From JAEYZM01 sp943372195 (GTDB lineage: Bacteria; Bacteroidota; Bacteroidia; Sphingobacteriales; Sphingobacteriaceae): a stretch of 64,000 bases of DNA. This document shows positions 25,457 to 33,972 of the stretch, one piece after another. The position numbers and the translations under genes were made by a program. The stretch covers positions 62,001-126,000 of the forward strand of contig CALRXS010000004.1 of the NCBI GenBank assembly GCA_943372195.1. The letters are read 5' to 3'. The notes beneath the pieces were generated by a model. It saw only the letters and a program-made list of their open reading frames with translations, was not told the DNA's origin and made no database searches. How positions within the stretch are numbered: the stretch's first letter is position 1; each line of letters starts with the position of its first letter.

Positions 25457-27710
25457 GTTCCAACTTTGAGATTTCCTGGGTTTAAAGTTGATTGGGAGAT
25501 AAGAAAACTTGGTGATATTGGTGAAATTGTAAATGGATTAACCTACAACCCAACTGATGTTAATCAAAATGGGATATTGGTGCTTCGATCTTCAAATGTT
25601 CAGAATAGAACAATTACTTTTAATGACAATGTTCATGTTAACTGTAAAACATATAATCCTGTTAAAGAAAATGATATTCTAATTTGTGTAAGGAATGGGA
25701 GCAGAAATCTAATTGGAAAAAATGCATTGATTAAGAAAGAACATGAAGGTTTGGCATTTGGAGCTTTTATGACAGTTTATAGAAGCCCTTTCAACAAATT
25801 TCTATTTCAATGGTTTGATACATTAGAATACAAAGAAATTGTAAATAAAAATTTAGGTGCAACAATAAACTCAATAAATGGTAGTGATTTGAAAAAATTC
25901 GAAGTGCCATTTCCTGAAGTAAAAGAACAAAACAAAATTTCTCAATTTTTATCCTTAATTGATGAACGGATACAAACCCAAAAGAAAATAATTGAACAAC
26001 TAGAATCCTTAATTAAAGCACTTGGACAAGCAATGTTTAATCATGATAGGTTTAAGTTCAAACATTTCAAACTTGGAGAAATCTGTGAAATAAAAAAAGG
26101 TGAACAAATAAATGGTTCTGAACTAACTGAATTTGGTCAGTACCCAGTGATTAATGGTGGTACTACACCTTCTGGGTACCATTCAAAATACAATTGTAAT
26201 GCTGATACAATCACAATTAGTGAAGGAGGTAATTCTTGTGGATATGTCCAATTTAACAAAGGTCCATTTTGGAGCGGTGGGCATTGTTATAGCTTAAATA
26301 GAGTTAAAGCTGTTGTGCTAAACAAATACTTGTTTTACTATCTAAAGTTTTCAGAATCTAAAATCATGTCACTTCGAGTTGGTTCAGGACTTCCAAATAT
26401 TCAAAAAAATGCTATAAGCAACTTTGAAGTTATTGTTTCAAATGAGCAAACACAGACATTAATTACAAAAATGTTGGATACAATCTATGAAAAGAGAAGG
26501 TATGAAATTGTATTTTTGAATTTAATTGATAAACAAAAACAATATCTTCTAAGTTCAATGTTTAAGTAAATAAGCAATTAAGAATGTACTTTTTATTTGC
26601 TAAATATTCTTTCAACAAATTCTTCTCTATTTCTATTTTCATATCAACTGAGTACAAAAAAGTTGAAATTTTAATCTGTTCATCTATGTTAGGCAAATTG
26701 ATAATTTCAGCCGAATAATCTTTGAAATAAATATGCGGAATAGTACTTCCAGTGACATATTTCGAATAATCTATATTACTTAGTAAATAGTAAAGAAATT
26801 TCAAGTCTATACCCTCAATGTTTCTAATAATATCTAACGTGCCAAGTACTGATGTTTTTGCTTCGCAATAAAGCAAACGACCAACACCTGCACCGTCTTT
26901 TACAATTGATACATATGGTTGGTCTTCTTTGAAAAAACTTATTTGTTTTAAAACTCCTGTAGCTCCATAAATACTATATTCACCAGATTCATTTTCTAAA
27001 GTATTTGCAGAAATATTCGAAGACTTTTTAAAAGAAATATCCATTATGGACTTTTGCTCCCAATTTGGATAGAGTTCCTTGTTATCTTTTTTGAATCTTA
27101 ATTTACCATTAAGTAAGTTAGCTTTAAGTGCTTTAATTAAGGATTCCAGCTGTTCAATTATTTTCTTTTGGGTTTCAATCCTAGAATTTATCAGCGATAT
27201 AAAATTTGCAATTTTTTCCTGCTCCTTCGAAGAAGGCTTATGAAAATTGAAATTATTTATTTGCTCAAGATTTAAGTTTGGCTGAGCTCCAACGGAAATA
27301 CTTTCCTTAATATATTTCTCCATTGTTGGAGATTTTAATACTTGCAGGATGAATTGGTTATTCTCCTGCCTTCTTAGCCTAATTATAGCTAGAGCCTGAT
27401 TTGTGTTAGCTGGCAAAATTGACTTTTTAACAATATTTACCTTTCCAATTGTTGCTCCAGCAATTGCAAACAGAATGTCATTTTCTTTTAATATTGACCG
27501 CTTCAATGTTTTGTTATGAGTAGTCTCATCAATGAATAGACATTTTTTTGAATTGATTTCATTATGCTCGAATGATTCTATTTTAATGAATCTGATCCCT
27601 GATTCGACGAAATTTTGTGGAGTTGTACCTTTGGTTATCAAATCACACAAATCTCCTAGTCGAACTTGTTGCCATTCATCATCAAACTCAGGAAATCTCA
27701 AAGTTGGAAC
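25457..27710. repeat. Invertible hsdS locus: two nested inverted-repeat pairs
   Basis: Outer pair: 22 identical bases at 25457-25478 (plus) and 27689-27710 (minus), covering the start of both hsdS reading frames (GTTCCAACTTTGAG...). Inner pair: 50 bases with two mismatches at 25974-26023 and 27126-27175, covering the central conserved helix QTQKKIIEQLESLIKAL. Inversion at the outer pair would swap whole genes behind the expressed start. Inversion at the inner pair would swap the second target-recognition domains. Together they allow four specificities. Confidence 0.8.
25466..26569 (+). CDS. hsdS: Silent inverted copy of type I specificity subunit
   Basis: 367-aa HsdS-like frame with two target-recognition domains separated by the conserved helix IDERIQTQKKIIEQLESLIK (about 172-191). 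It lies opposite to the expressed hsdS and their 3' ends overlap by 8 bases. No ATG starts the frame; the region corresponding to residues MTEKRKKDRN of the expressed copy is missing and only a TTG at 25466 is available. It is therefore probably a silent donor cassette, expressed only after inversion puts it behind the other copy's start. Confidence 0.85.
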   Translation: MRFPGFKVDWEIRKLGDIGEIVNGLTYNPTDVNQNGILVLRSSNVQNRTITFNDNVHVNCKTYNPVKENDILICVRNGSRNLIGKNALIKKEHEGLAFGAFMTVYRSPFNKFLFQWFDTLEYKEIVNKNLGATINSINGSDLKKFEVPFPEVKEQNKISQFLSLIDERIQTQKKIIEQLESLIKALGQAMFNHDRFKFKHFKLGEICEIKKGEQINGSELTEFGQYPVINGGTTPSGYHSKYNCNADTITISEGGNSCGYVQFNKGPFWSGGHCYSLNRVKAVVLNKYLFYYLKFSESKIMSLRVGSGLPNIQKNAISNFEVIVSNEQTQTLITKMLDTIYEKRRYEIVFLNLIDKQKQYLLSSMFK

Positions 27711-27740
27711 GTTACGGTCTTTTTTTCTTTTTTCAGTCAT
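26562..27740 (-). CDS. hsdS: Type I specificity subunit, expressed copy
   Basis: 392-aa HsdS with an intact start 46 bases after hsdM. The N-terminal recognition domain (LGDLCDLITKGTTPQNF onward) and the second domain (NWEQKSIMDISFKKSS onward) flank the conserved helix IETQKKIIEQLESLIKAL. It gives sequence specificity to the HsdM2S methylase and HsdR2M2S nuclease. Both its 5' coding end and its central helix share inverted repeats with the silent copy, so its sequence is expected to change in a fraction of cells. Confidence 0.93.
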   Translation of the reverse strand: MTEKRKKDRNVPTLRFPEFDDEWQQVRLGDLCDLITKGTTPQNFVESGIRFIKIESFEHNEINSKKCLFIDETTHNKTLKRSILKENDILFAIAGATIGKVNIVKKSILPANTNQALAIIRLRRQENNQFILQVLKSPTMEKYIKESISVGAQPNLNLEQINNFNFHKPSSKEQEKIANFISLINSRIETQKKIIEQLESLIKALKANLLNGKLRFKKDNKELYPNWEQKSIMDISFKKSSNISANTLENESGEYSIYGATGVLKQISFFKEDQPYVSIVKDGAGVGRLLYCEAKTSVLGTLDIIRNIEGIDLKFLYYLLSNIDYSKYVTGSTIPHIYFKDYSAEIINLPNIDEQIKISTFLYSVDMKIEIEKNLLKEYLANKKYILNCLFT

Positions 27741-27786
27741 TTTAGAATTTATAATCTTCTTTTTAAAACATTGAGGATTTCTAAGT

Positions 27787-29373
27787 TTAAAAAACCAATC
27801 CTAATTCTTTGAAATAACCTTCAATTTCTTTATCTAATTCTGTACGTTTAGCCTCCAATTCTTTGATGCTTCTCATAACTTCATGTATGTTGATTTCTTC
27901 CACTTGCTCAAAAGTGTCAACATAACGGGGAATATTAAGATTATATTCATTATCAGAAATTTCCTTTAGTGGAGCAATGTAACTGTACTTGTCAATTGAT
28001 TTTCGATTTCGGTATGTATCAATTATTTTATCAATATGTTGATCTCTTAATACGTTTTGATTTTTAACTTTCTCAAAATCGTTACTTGCATCAATAAATA
28101 AAATATCCTCAGGATTTTCACGACACTTTTTAAATACTAAAATGCAGGTTGGGATACTTGTTCCATAAAATATATTTGAAGGTAATCCTATTACTGCATC
28201 TAAGTAATTTTTGTTTTCAATCAAATACTTACGAATATGTAATTCTGCTGAACCTCTAAATAGAACACCATGTGGAAGAACAACAGCCATAATTCCGTTT
28301 TCAGCAAGATGGTAAATCATGTGTTGAACAAAGGCGAAGTCCGCTTTACTTGGAGGAGCTAATTTTCCATATTGACTAAATCGGTCATCACTTGTGAATA
28401 ATTGGTTTGCACTCCATTGTGCTGAGAAAGGTGGGTTAGCTACAATTGCTTCAAATTGCTTATCAATATGCTGAGGTCTCTCTAATGTATCTTCTTGTTT
28501 AATATCAAACTTTCTATAATGAACACCATGAAGAATCATATTCATTCTAGCTAGGTTATAAGTCGTACGATTCATTTCCTGGCCATAGTAATTACTAACA
28601 TCTTGTACCTCTCTAGAAACACGCAATAATAGAGAGCCCGAGCCGCAAGTGGGATCATATACTGATTTAAGTTTATGTTTACCAGTCGTCACAATCTTAG
28701 CAAGTATTTTTGATACTTCTTGAGGAGTATAAAATTCTCCAGCTTTTTTACCTGCACCACTTGCAAATTGACCTATTAAATATTCGTATGCATCTCCTAA
28801 AACATCAAGTTCAGTATGTTCAAGTTTAAAGTCAATCTTATCTAAATGAGTAAGAACTTTCGCTATTATGGCATTTCTTGAATCTGGACTCTTACCAAGC
28901 TTCGTACTATTTAAGTCCATATCCTCAAATAAATTGTCAAAATCCTCTTCACTTTCAGTCCCCATAGTGCTGAGTTGGATATTTGTCAGAATCTTTTGTA
29001 AATCTTCAAGAATAAAGTTTGTTTTTGTTTCATCAAAATTTTCAATATCATCGGCATTTTCACCCATACCACGCTTTGCTACAGCTGTAAAAAGCTCTTC
29101 TGGTTTTAAGAAATATCCAAGTTTTTCTAAGGCTTCTTCTTTTATTGCTTCTAAATATTCAGATGAGTTCTTTACATTTAATATATCTCTAAATTTCAAT
29201 TTGTCTTGCTTTAATATCTCGTTGGCAAAAATTTCCATTTTCTCACTTAAATATTTATAGAAAATGAAGCCTAAGATATAGTCACGAAATTCATCGGCAT
29301 TCATTTTACCACGGAGTGTGTTAGCAATATTCCAGAGCTGTTGCTCAAGCTGTTTCTTTTGATCTTCAGACAT
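27787..29373 (-). CDS. hsdM: Type I restriction-modification methylase subunit
   Basis: 528-aa N6-adenine methyltransferase. N-terminal HsdM helical domain (LWNIANTLRGKMNADEFRDY, ILGFIFYKYLSEKM), SAM motif VYDPTCGSGSLLLRV (about 240-254), catalytic NPPF in AIVANPPFSAQW (about 311) and a C-terminal coiled coil that meets HsdS. First gene of the hsdM-hsdS transcript. Normal family length. Confidence 0.95.
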   Translation of the reverse strand: MSEDQKKQLEQQLWNIANTLRGKMNADEFRDYILGFIFYKYLSEKMEIFANEILKQDKLKFRDILNVKNSSEYLEAIKEEALEKLGYFLKPEELFTAVAKRGMGENADDIENFDETKTNFILEDLQKILTNIQLSTMGTESEEDFDNLFEDMDLNSTKLGKSPDSRNAIIAKVLTHLDKIDFKLEHTELDVLGDAYEYLIGQFASGAGKKAGEFYTPQEVSKILAKIVTTGKHKLKSVYDPTCGSGSLLLRVSREVQDVSNYYGQEMNRTTYNLARMNMILHGVHYRKFDIKQEDTLERPQHIDKQFEAIVANPPFSAQWSANQLFTSDDRFSQYGKLAPPSKADFAFVQHMIYHLAENGIMAVVLPHGVLFRGSAELHIRKYLIENKNYLDAVIGLPSNIFYGTSIPTCILVFKKCRENPEDILFIDASNDFEKVKNQNVLRDQHIDKIIDTYRNRKSIDKYSYIAPLKEISDNEYNLNIPRYVDTFEQVEEINIHEVMRSIKELEAKRTELDKEIEGYFKELGLVF

Positions 29374-29700
29374 AAACAGTATAATAGTTAAAAATTCAAT
29401 TCTAATTTACATCAAATTTTTAATTGAATAATATTTATCGAAAATCGAAATTACTGAATTTTAAAAAATCGTATTGATTTTGAGCTACTTACAAAGTAAA
29501 TAATATTAATTTAATAACAAATGTTTAAAATTTCAAATTCAAACCGCTATAATTCTTTGAAAGGAATATCAATAAACATGCATTGAATTTGTGAACGCAT
29601 AATAAATAGTATGAGAATAGAAAACATTAATTCAAAAAAAGTGAAATTACATAGATAAATTAACAGTATTTGTAAAACTGTATATACTTTCGTTAAGAAA
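29374..29700. other. Intergenic region upstream of hsdM
   Basis: AT-rich 327-base gap between hsdM and the Pycsar effector gene, both read leftwards. It must hold the hsdM promoter and the end of the effector transcript. I see no convincing hairpin, small ORF or RNA gene. Confidence 0.4.
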
Positions 29701-30336
29701 TTAATTTATAATATTTTTATTAAATTGAAATATGTGTTCTTTATCAGAAATTTCTACAGTTAAATTGAAAAATATTACTGAAAATATAAAAAACAAGACC
29801 GTAAAGATTAAGAATTTAATTAAGATATTAAATCGATCATTTTTTATATTTCTGATATAACTTAATTTGAATAGTTCATATGTTAGTGATTTTAATATTT
29901 CATCAGATGTACTGGTCTCAAGAGTTTTAAAATAAGATTCAAAATTCACATCAAGCTTAAATTCTTTAGAGTTAAAAAATGCTTTAAGTTTATTATTATA
30001 ATTATTTTTGCTTAAAAAATAATTCAGTTTAGGTACATTTTTGTTTTCTATAATTAAATTATCATTTGGTACAATAATCGGCTTTATTAGCTTTAGTAAA
30101 ATAAGTATACATAAAAAATTAAATATAAAATATAGTATTGAAACAGCCCAAAACCATTTACTAAATAATTCGAAATTATTGCAAATTTCATTTAACATCG
30201 AGAAATAATATATTATCATACCTCCTAATATTGTGATTACAAAGGCAGCCTTATTCTCAGTATATCTAATTAATTCTTGAGTATCGGCTATTGCAGTGTT
30301 TAAGAAATCTAATTTAACTTCCACATCCATTCTCAT
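29701..30336 (-). CDS. Pycsar-type transmembrane effector (PycTM-like)
   Basis: 211-aa membrane protein. The N-terminal helix ends in RYTENKAAFVITILGGMIIYYFSML, then WFWAVSILYFIFNFLCILILLKLI, and a C-terminal ILIKFLIFTVLFFIFSVIFF: three or four membrane segments with a cytosolic middle. A short helix before two membrane segments with ENKAAF is the layout of PycTM effectors (DUF5706-like). It lies 2 bases after a nucleotide cyclase gene. In Pycsar systems the cyclic pyrimidine nucleotide opens such effectors and damages the membrane of infected cells. Confidence 0.75.
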   Translation of the reverse strand: MRMDVEVKLDFLNTAIADTQELIRYTENKAAFVITILGGMIIYYFSMLNEICNNFELFSKWFWAVSILYFIFNFLCILILLKLIKPIIVPNDNLIIENKNVPKLNYFLSKNNYNNKLKAFFNSKEFKLDVNFESYFKTLETSTSDEILKSLTYELFKLSYIRNIKNDRFNILIKFLIFTVLFFIFSVIFFNLTVEISDKEHIFQFNKNIIN

Positions 30337-30338
30337 TA

Positions 30339-31082
30339 TTATCGGATTTTATACGCAGGATAAGCAACTCTATCTTCAATTTTTAATGGATTTCCAAATC
30401 CTAATGTCCCATTAATATCGGTTGGCCATACTAATTGAGATTCTCCAGAAACTAAAATTTGATTATTACCTTTACACAACTTAGATGCATTATAAGCGCA
30501 TTTGCCAAATGCTTTAAGATCATTATCATTCCTATATCCAAATCTTGTAACTATTGTTACTCCATGATCAATGCCTATTCCCAAATTTATTGTTGGAAGA
30601 TCATTTTCTATAAATAAAGGATTTAAAATAGTATCTTTTGCTTCAATAATTGTCAAAGATGAAGTCATACTGTTTAACAAAGCTCCCTTCAATCCAGTCT
30701 CTTTAGTGTCAAATAAGTTTAATACACCATCTCCTAAAAATTCAGTTGAAGTACCACCAAATTTATCAACAATTTTAGCAACTACACCTGCGTATACATA
30801 AAAAATTAAAAACATTTTTACAAGTCCATTTTGACTATTAATTATAGAAGTTGAATCTCTAATATCAGTCATCATTACAACAAATTCTCTGTTTTCAAAT
30901 TTTCCAAATTTTACTTTTTTATCTTCATAACCTGGAACCTCAGCTTCTTCATTTAATGGTAATGATTGAATTGATTTTCTTAGCTTTTCACTTAATTCTG
31001 CACTATCATCGACATGAGATAATGCTGTATTAAAATATTGCCTAGCAATTTTATTTAATTCTAATGAAAGGTTTGTATCCAT
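30339..31082 (-). CDS. Class III nucleotide cyclase, probably Pycsar PycC
   Basis: 247-aa cytosolic protein with an adenylate/guanylate-cyclase catalytic domain from about residue 60. Metal-binding aspartates are in VVMMTDIRDST (Asp73) and STEFLGDGVLNLF (Asp118), and later LGIGIDHGVTIV and FGKCAYNASKLC. There is no sensor or membrane domain. The immediate downstream membrane effector identifies it as a likely pyrimidine cyclase (cCMP or cUMP) of the Pycsar defence system rather than a metabolic adenylate cyclase. Base specificity cannot be read by eye. Confidence 0.8.
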   Translation of the reverse strand: MDTNLSLELNKIARQYFNTALSHVDDSAELSEKLRKSIQSLPLNEEAEVPGYEDKKVKFGKFENREFVVMMTDIRDSTSIINSQNGLVKMFLIFYVYAGVVAKIVDKFGGTSTEFLGDGVLNLFDTKETGLKGALLNSMTSSLTIIEAKDTILNPLFIENDLPTINLGIGIDHGVTIVTRFGYRNDNDLKAFGKCAYNASKLCKGNNQILVSGESQLVWPTDINGTLGFGNPLKIEDRVAYPAYKIR

Positions 31083-31106
31083 ATATCTTGTAAATAAAAT
31101 ATAATA

Positions 31107-31313
31107 CTAACTAGTATGACAAGCTTTACAGCAATAATAACATCCGTTAGATTTTGAATACTTTTTCTTAGACTCTTTTACTGCATCCTGACAGTTTGAG
31201 AATTCACCTAAATATGTTCTATTTGATAATAGTGGCATATATGAACAGCCATCTTTATGCACTTCATGATCTCCATTTGATTGTGCATTGTTATTTACAT
31301 AATACTTTGCCAT
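31107..31313 (-). CDS. Small Cys-rich protein, YYVNNNAQSNGDHEVH family
   Basis: 68-aa protein, MAKYYVNNNAQSNGDHEVHK then YLGEFSNCQDAVKESKKKYS and GCYYCCKACHTS. I recognise this as a small conserved accessory protein recurrent in Bacteroidota and Proteobacteria, with no known function; conserved Cys and His suggest metal binding. It is upstream of the cyclase on the same strand (24-base gap). A 9-bp inverted repeat (31321-31329/31349-31357) sits directly before its start. Confidence 0.65.
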   Translation of the reverse strand: MAKYYVNNNAQSNGDHEVHKDGCSYMPLLSNRTYLGEFSNCQDAVKESKKKYSKSNGCYYCCKACHTS

Positions 31314-31469
31314 TTGAGTTTTTTTAAGTTATGTTTTGTAACCAATTTACTTAAAAAGAAATGATTATTTTTTGTATTGAAAACACATTGTACAATAAAT
31401 TAGTAAATTAAGATATTACTAATCAATAACTTATTAGGCTACAAAAATTTGAAAAATACAGCATGTGCA

Positions 31470-32141
31470 TTAGTCATATGTTTCCACATATAGACGATTT
31501 CTTGTAGCGTACAAATATAATTCTCGGAAATTATGTGTATTTGTTTTGACAAGTACTTTATTTCTATGAGTTCGAACTGTTGGAAGTGATATTCCTAATA
31601 TTTCTGCGATTTGTTTGTCTTCGTATCCTTTACAAATAAGTTTTAAAATATCAATTTCTCTTGGTGTTAATAAATGCTCTTTTAGTTTAATAGCAGTTAA
31701 TGGAATTGCATTTAGTGAATGTGTACTTATAATTTCATCAACATCTTTTGAATAATATTTATTTCCGTTATTTATTACCTCAACTGCTTTCCCTATCTCA
31801 CGAATTGGACTATCTTTACTAATAAATCCATGCACACCAATTTCCATAGACTCTTTTATATACGACACTGTTACATGACCTGAATAAATTAACACCTTGG
31901 TATTTATTTTCTTTGCTAGTATATATTTTGCAGCATCTAATCCAACATCTGATTTAAATATTCGAATATCTATGATTGCAATATCTATTTTATTTGTAGA
32001 AACATAATTTTTAAATTCTTCGTACTGTTCAAAAGTTTTTGTAGTACCGACTAGATAACTTCTTTTAAATAAATCTCTTAATCCAGTCAGAATTAGAGGA
32101 TGATCATCTAGAACTACTATGTGTAAGTTACCTTTTCCCAT
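31470..32141 (-). CDS. NarL/LuxR-type response regulator
   Basis: 223 aa from the start at 32141 (MGKGNLHIVVLDDHPLILTG); a start at 32180 would add 13 residues inside the kinase gene. Receiver domain with acidic pair DD12-13, phospho-acceptor Asp58 (IAIIDIRIF), Ser/Lys switch residues (IYSGH, ISKD). C-terminal HTH LLTPREIDILKLICKGYEDK, then QIAEILGISLPTVRTHRNKV. Overlaps the kinase by 14 bases; forms a two-component pair with it. Confidence 0.9.
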   Translation of the reverse strand: MGKGNLHIVVLDDHPLILTGLRDLFKRSYLVGTTKTFEQYEEFKNYVSTNKIDIAIIDIRIFKSDVGLDAAKYILAKKINTKVLIYSGHVTVSYIKESMEIGVHGFISKDSPIREIGKAVEVINNGNKYYSKDVDEIISTHSLNAIPLTAIKLKEHLLTPREIDILKLICKGYEDKQIAEILGISLPTVRTHRNKVLVKTNTHNFRELYLYATRNRLYVETYD

Positions 32142-32880
32142 AATGCTCTCGCTTAAATTTAATATGATAATAACAACCATTACCCAATGAAGTAGTAATG
32201 ATTAGTGTTCCGTTTAAAACTTTACATCTATTCTCTATATTTCTGATACCGTTTCCTCTAATTGACATATTGTTAATATCAAACCCAACACCATTGTCAC
32301 CAACTTTAACATTTAAATCTGAGTTTTCATCAATAAACACTTCTATATAAATTTTATTCGCTTTAGAATATTTTATTGAATTGTTAATGATCTCTGATAT
32401 TATTCTGTAAATACCAATTTCAATTGAAGAGTTTAAATCATTTACACTACAATTAATCGCAAATACTCCATTGAATGATTTATATAAGTCAGGAAATGTA
32501 TCTAGAGCTCCATTAAGTCCAAACTTTTGTAATGCAATTGGACTCAATTCTAAAGAAGCATTTCTGGCAGCTTTACTTGCCATTTCTAATACATTAATGA
32601 CGTGATTAATTTTATCAGCAGTGTCTTTGTCTTTATTTGATAGTTCAATACTCTCCATAGTTAATCTAGATGATGTAATTAAACCTCCAAGTTCGTCGTG
32701 AACATCTCTCGATAACCTCTCTCTTTCTTTTTCCTCTGCTAAAATTATGGCATTGTACATTAATAATAAATTTTTTGTCTTATTTCTAAAGTAGCTTAAT
32801 ATCAAAATAAATACTCCAATTGAGATAATTATAAGTATGATTGAGAATATAATTATACTGATATAAATTTCTTCTTGCAT
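32128..32880 (-). CDS. Sensor histidine kinase (HisKA_3 type)
   Basis: 250-aa kinase. One N-terminal membrane segment (ISIIIFSIILIIISIGVFIL), the phospho-acceptor His in RLSRDVHDELGGLI (HisKA_3), and an ATPase domain with SEIINNSIKYSKA (N box) and VGDNGVGFD (G1). It has almost no extracytoplasmic sensor, so input may come from the 7-TM protein encoded just upstream, with which it overlaps by 28 bases. Confidence 0.88.
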   Translation of the reverse strand: MQEEIYISIIIFSIILIIISIGVFILILSYFRNKTKNLLLMYNAIILAEEKERERLSRDVHDELGGLITSSRLTMESIELSNKDKDTADKINHVINVLEMASKAARNASLELSPIALQKFGLNGALDTFPDLYKSFNGVFAINCSVNDLNSSIEIGIYRIISEIINNSIKYSKANKIYIEVFIDENSDLNVKVGDNGVGFDINNMSIRGNGIRNIENRCKVLNGTLIITTSLGNGCYYHIKFKREHYGKR

Positions 32881-33482
32881 GATAGCAGACTTGCAGTGAT
32901 ACCTGAATATAGTATTATATTTGATAATGACAATAACAAAATATAAAATGATGCATATTGTTTATTTTCAATAAAAAAACTAATAAAAGAATTAGTACAT
33001 GAATTAATTACTGCAAATAAAAAGAAGCTCAGATTTAAATACATGAACCATTTGTCAAAATTTTTATTCATTGATTCAATTATATTGTTGATGGTAATAA
33101 GAAGTATAATAATATGACCTCCACCAAAAATAATATTTATTAGTTGATCATTATTATCTATAAATGACAAAACAAAAATAAAAGTATAGATTATAGATAT
33201 TATTAATAGAATTGATATGAATATTTTTGTTTGATATTTTTTGAAATAAAATAAAAGAAATATGACTTCAAAATATACAAATGACACACCAAGATATTTT
33301 AAATTAGCTTTAATTATGTAATAATTTAAAATTGATATAGATTCTACCAAAAAACATATTAAAAGATATAATATTAAAAATCTAAGAGGTTTGATCTTTT
33401 TTGAGTTTTTAATAATTAAAATTAAAGGCAACAAAACCAAAAAAGTTGAAAAAAAATTAATAACATCTATAATCTTAACCAT
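32853..33482 (-). CDS. Seven-TM membrane protein upstream of the kinase
   Basis: 209 aa from the ATG at 33482 (MVKIIDVINFFSTF), chosen because an upstream start at 33536 would run into the preceding gene. About seven hydrophobic segments (INFFSTFLVLLPLILII, FLILYLLICFLVESISIL, VYFEVIFLLFYF, ISILLIISIIYTFIFVLSFI, GGGHIIILLITINNII, LSFFLFAVINSC, FYILLLSLSNIILYSGITA). No family is firmly recognised. Overlap with the kinase suggests a membrane sensor for it. Confidence 0.6.
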   Translation of the reverse strand: MVKIIDVINFFSTFLVLLPLILIIKNSKKIKPLRFLILYLLICFLVESISILNYYIIKANLKYLGVSFVYFEVIFLLFYFKKYQTKIFISILLIISIIYTFIFVLSFIDNNDQLINIIFGGGHIIILLITINNIIESMNKNFDKWFMYLNLSFFLFAVINSCTNSFISFFIENKQYASFYILLLSLSNIILYSGITASLLSCKKKFISV

Positions 33483-33487
33483 ATTAA

Positions 33488-33811
33488 TTATGAATTTGAA
33501 TTCAATGGGTTTTCTGTTGGACAATATGCTGGACAAAGATATCCTCTTTCCATTAATTCACCTTGATAGATATCATTACCTTCTGAATTTACTCCAACAA
33601 TAACTAGCTTTTTTTTCATTTCAATATCTATACCATAATAAATTCTAATTCCAATGCAATCTTGTTGACTAAGTAGATCATCTAATGCACTTTTCCCAAA
33701 ATATTCTGCAATTGTGTAATCAATAACTGGCAGATTATCTCTAAATCTCTGTGTTAATTCTGCAGCTTCATTCAAGCTAATTTCGTGGTTTTCATTTCCT
33801 GTGTAATTCAT
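33488..33811 (-). CDS. Small conserved hypothetical protein of the two-component cassette
   Basis: 107-aa protein: ISLNEAAELTQRFRDNLP, AEYFGKSALDDLLSQQDCIG, IRIYYGIDIEMKKKLVIVGV, GYLCPAYCPTENP. It resembles a small family I have seen beside Bacteroidota sensor genes, with a conserved IRIYYG core and C-terminal cysteines; no function known. First gene of a four-gene operon with the 7-TM protein (5-base gap), kinase and regulator. A 12-bp inverted repeat lies immediately before its start. Confidence 0.6.
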   Translation of the reverse strand: MNYTGNENHEISLNEAAELTQRFRDNLPVIDYTIAEYFGKSALDDLLSQQDCIGIRIYYGIDIEMKKKLVIVGVNSEGNDIYQGELMERGYLCPAYCPTENPLNSNS

Positions 33812-33815
33812 AAAT

Positions 33816-33851
33816 ATTTACTTTTTTAGTTATTCAACAAAAAAAGTAAAT
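33816..33851. promoter_or_regulatory. 12-bp inverted repeat before the cassette start codon
   Basis: Arms ATTTACTTTTTT (33816-33827) and AAAAAAGTAAAT (33840-33851) with a 12-base spacer, 4 bases from the start codon of the 107-aa protein. It could end the upstream primase-helicase transcript or fold in the leader and affect translation. Confidence 0.4.
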
Positions 33852-33972
33852 CAGTTTTAATTAATATATACAACGTACGCTGTATTTTTTAGTGCCTATT
33901 ATGTATATATTTTTACAAATTATAAATTTTGATTATTAGTAGTTTACAAAGGTAAATATCTGGTATATAATG

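Noticed and set aside
32142..32180. Earlier start for the response regulator
   Set aside because: The extra 13 hydrophobic residues precede the receiver domain and lie inside the kinase gene.
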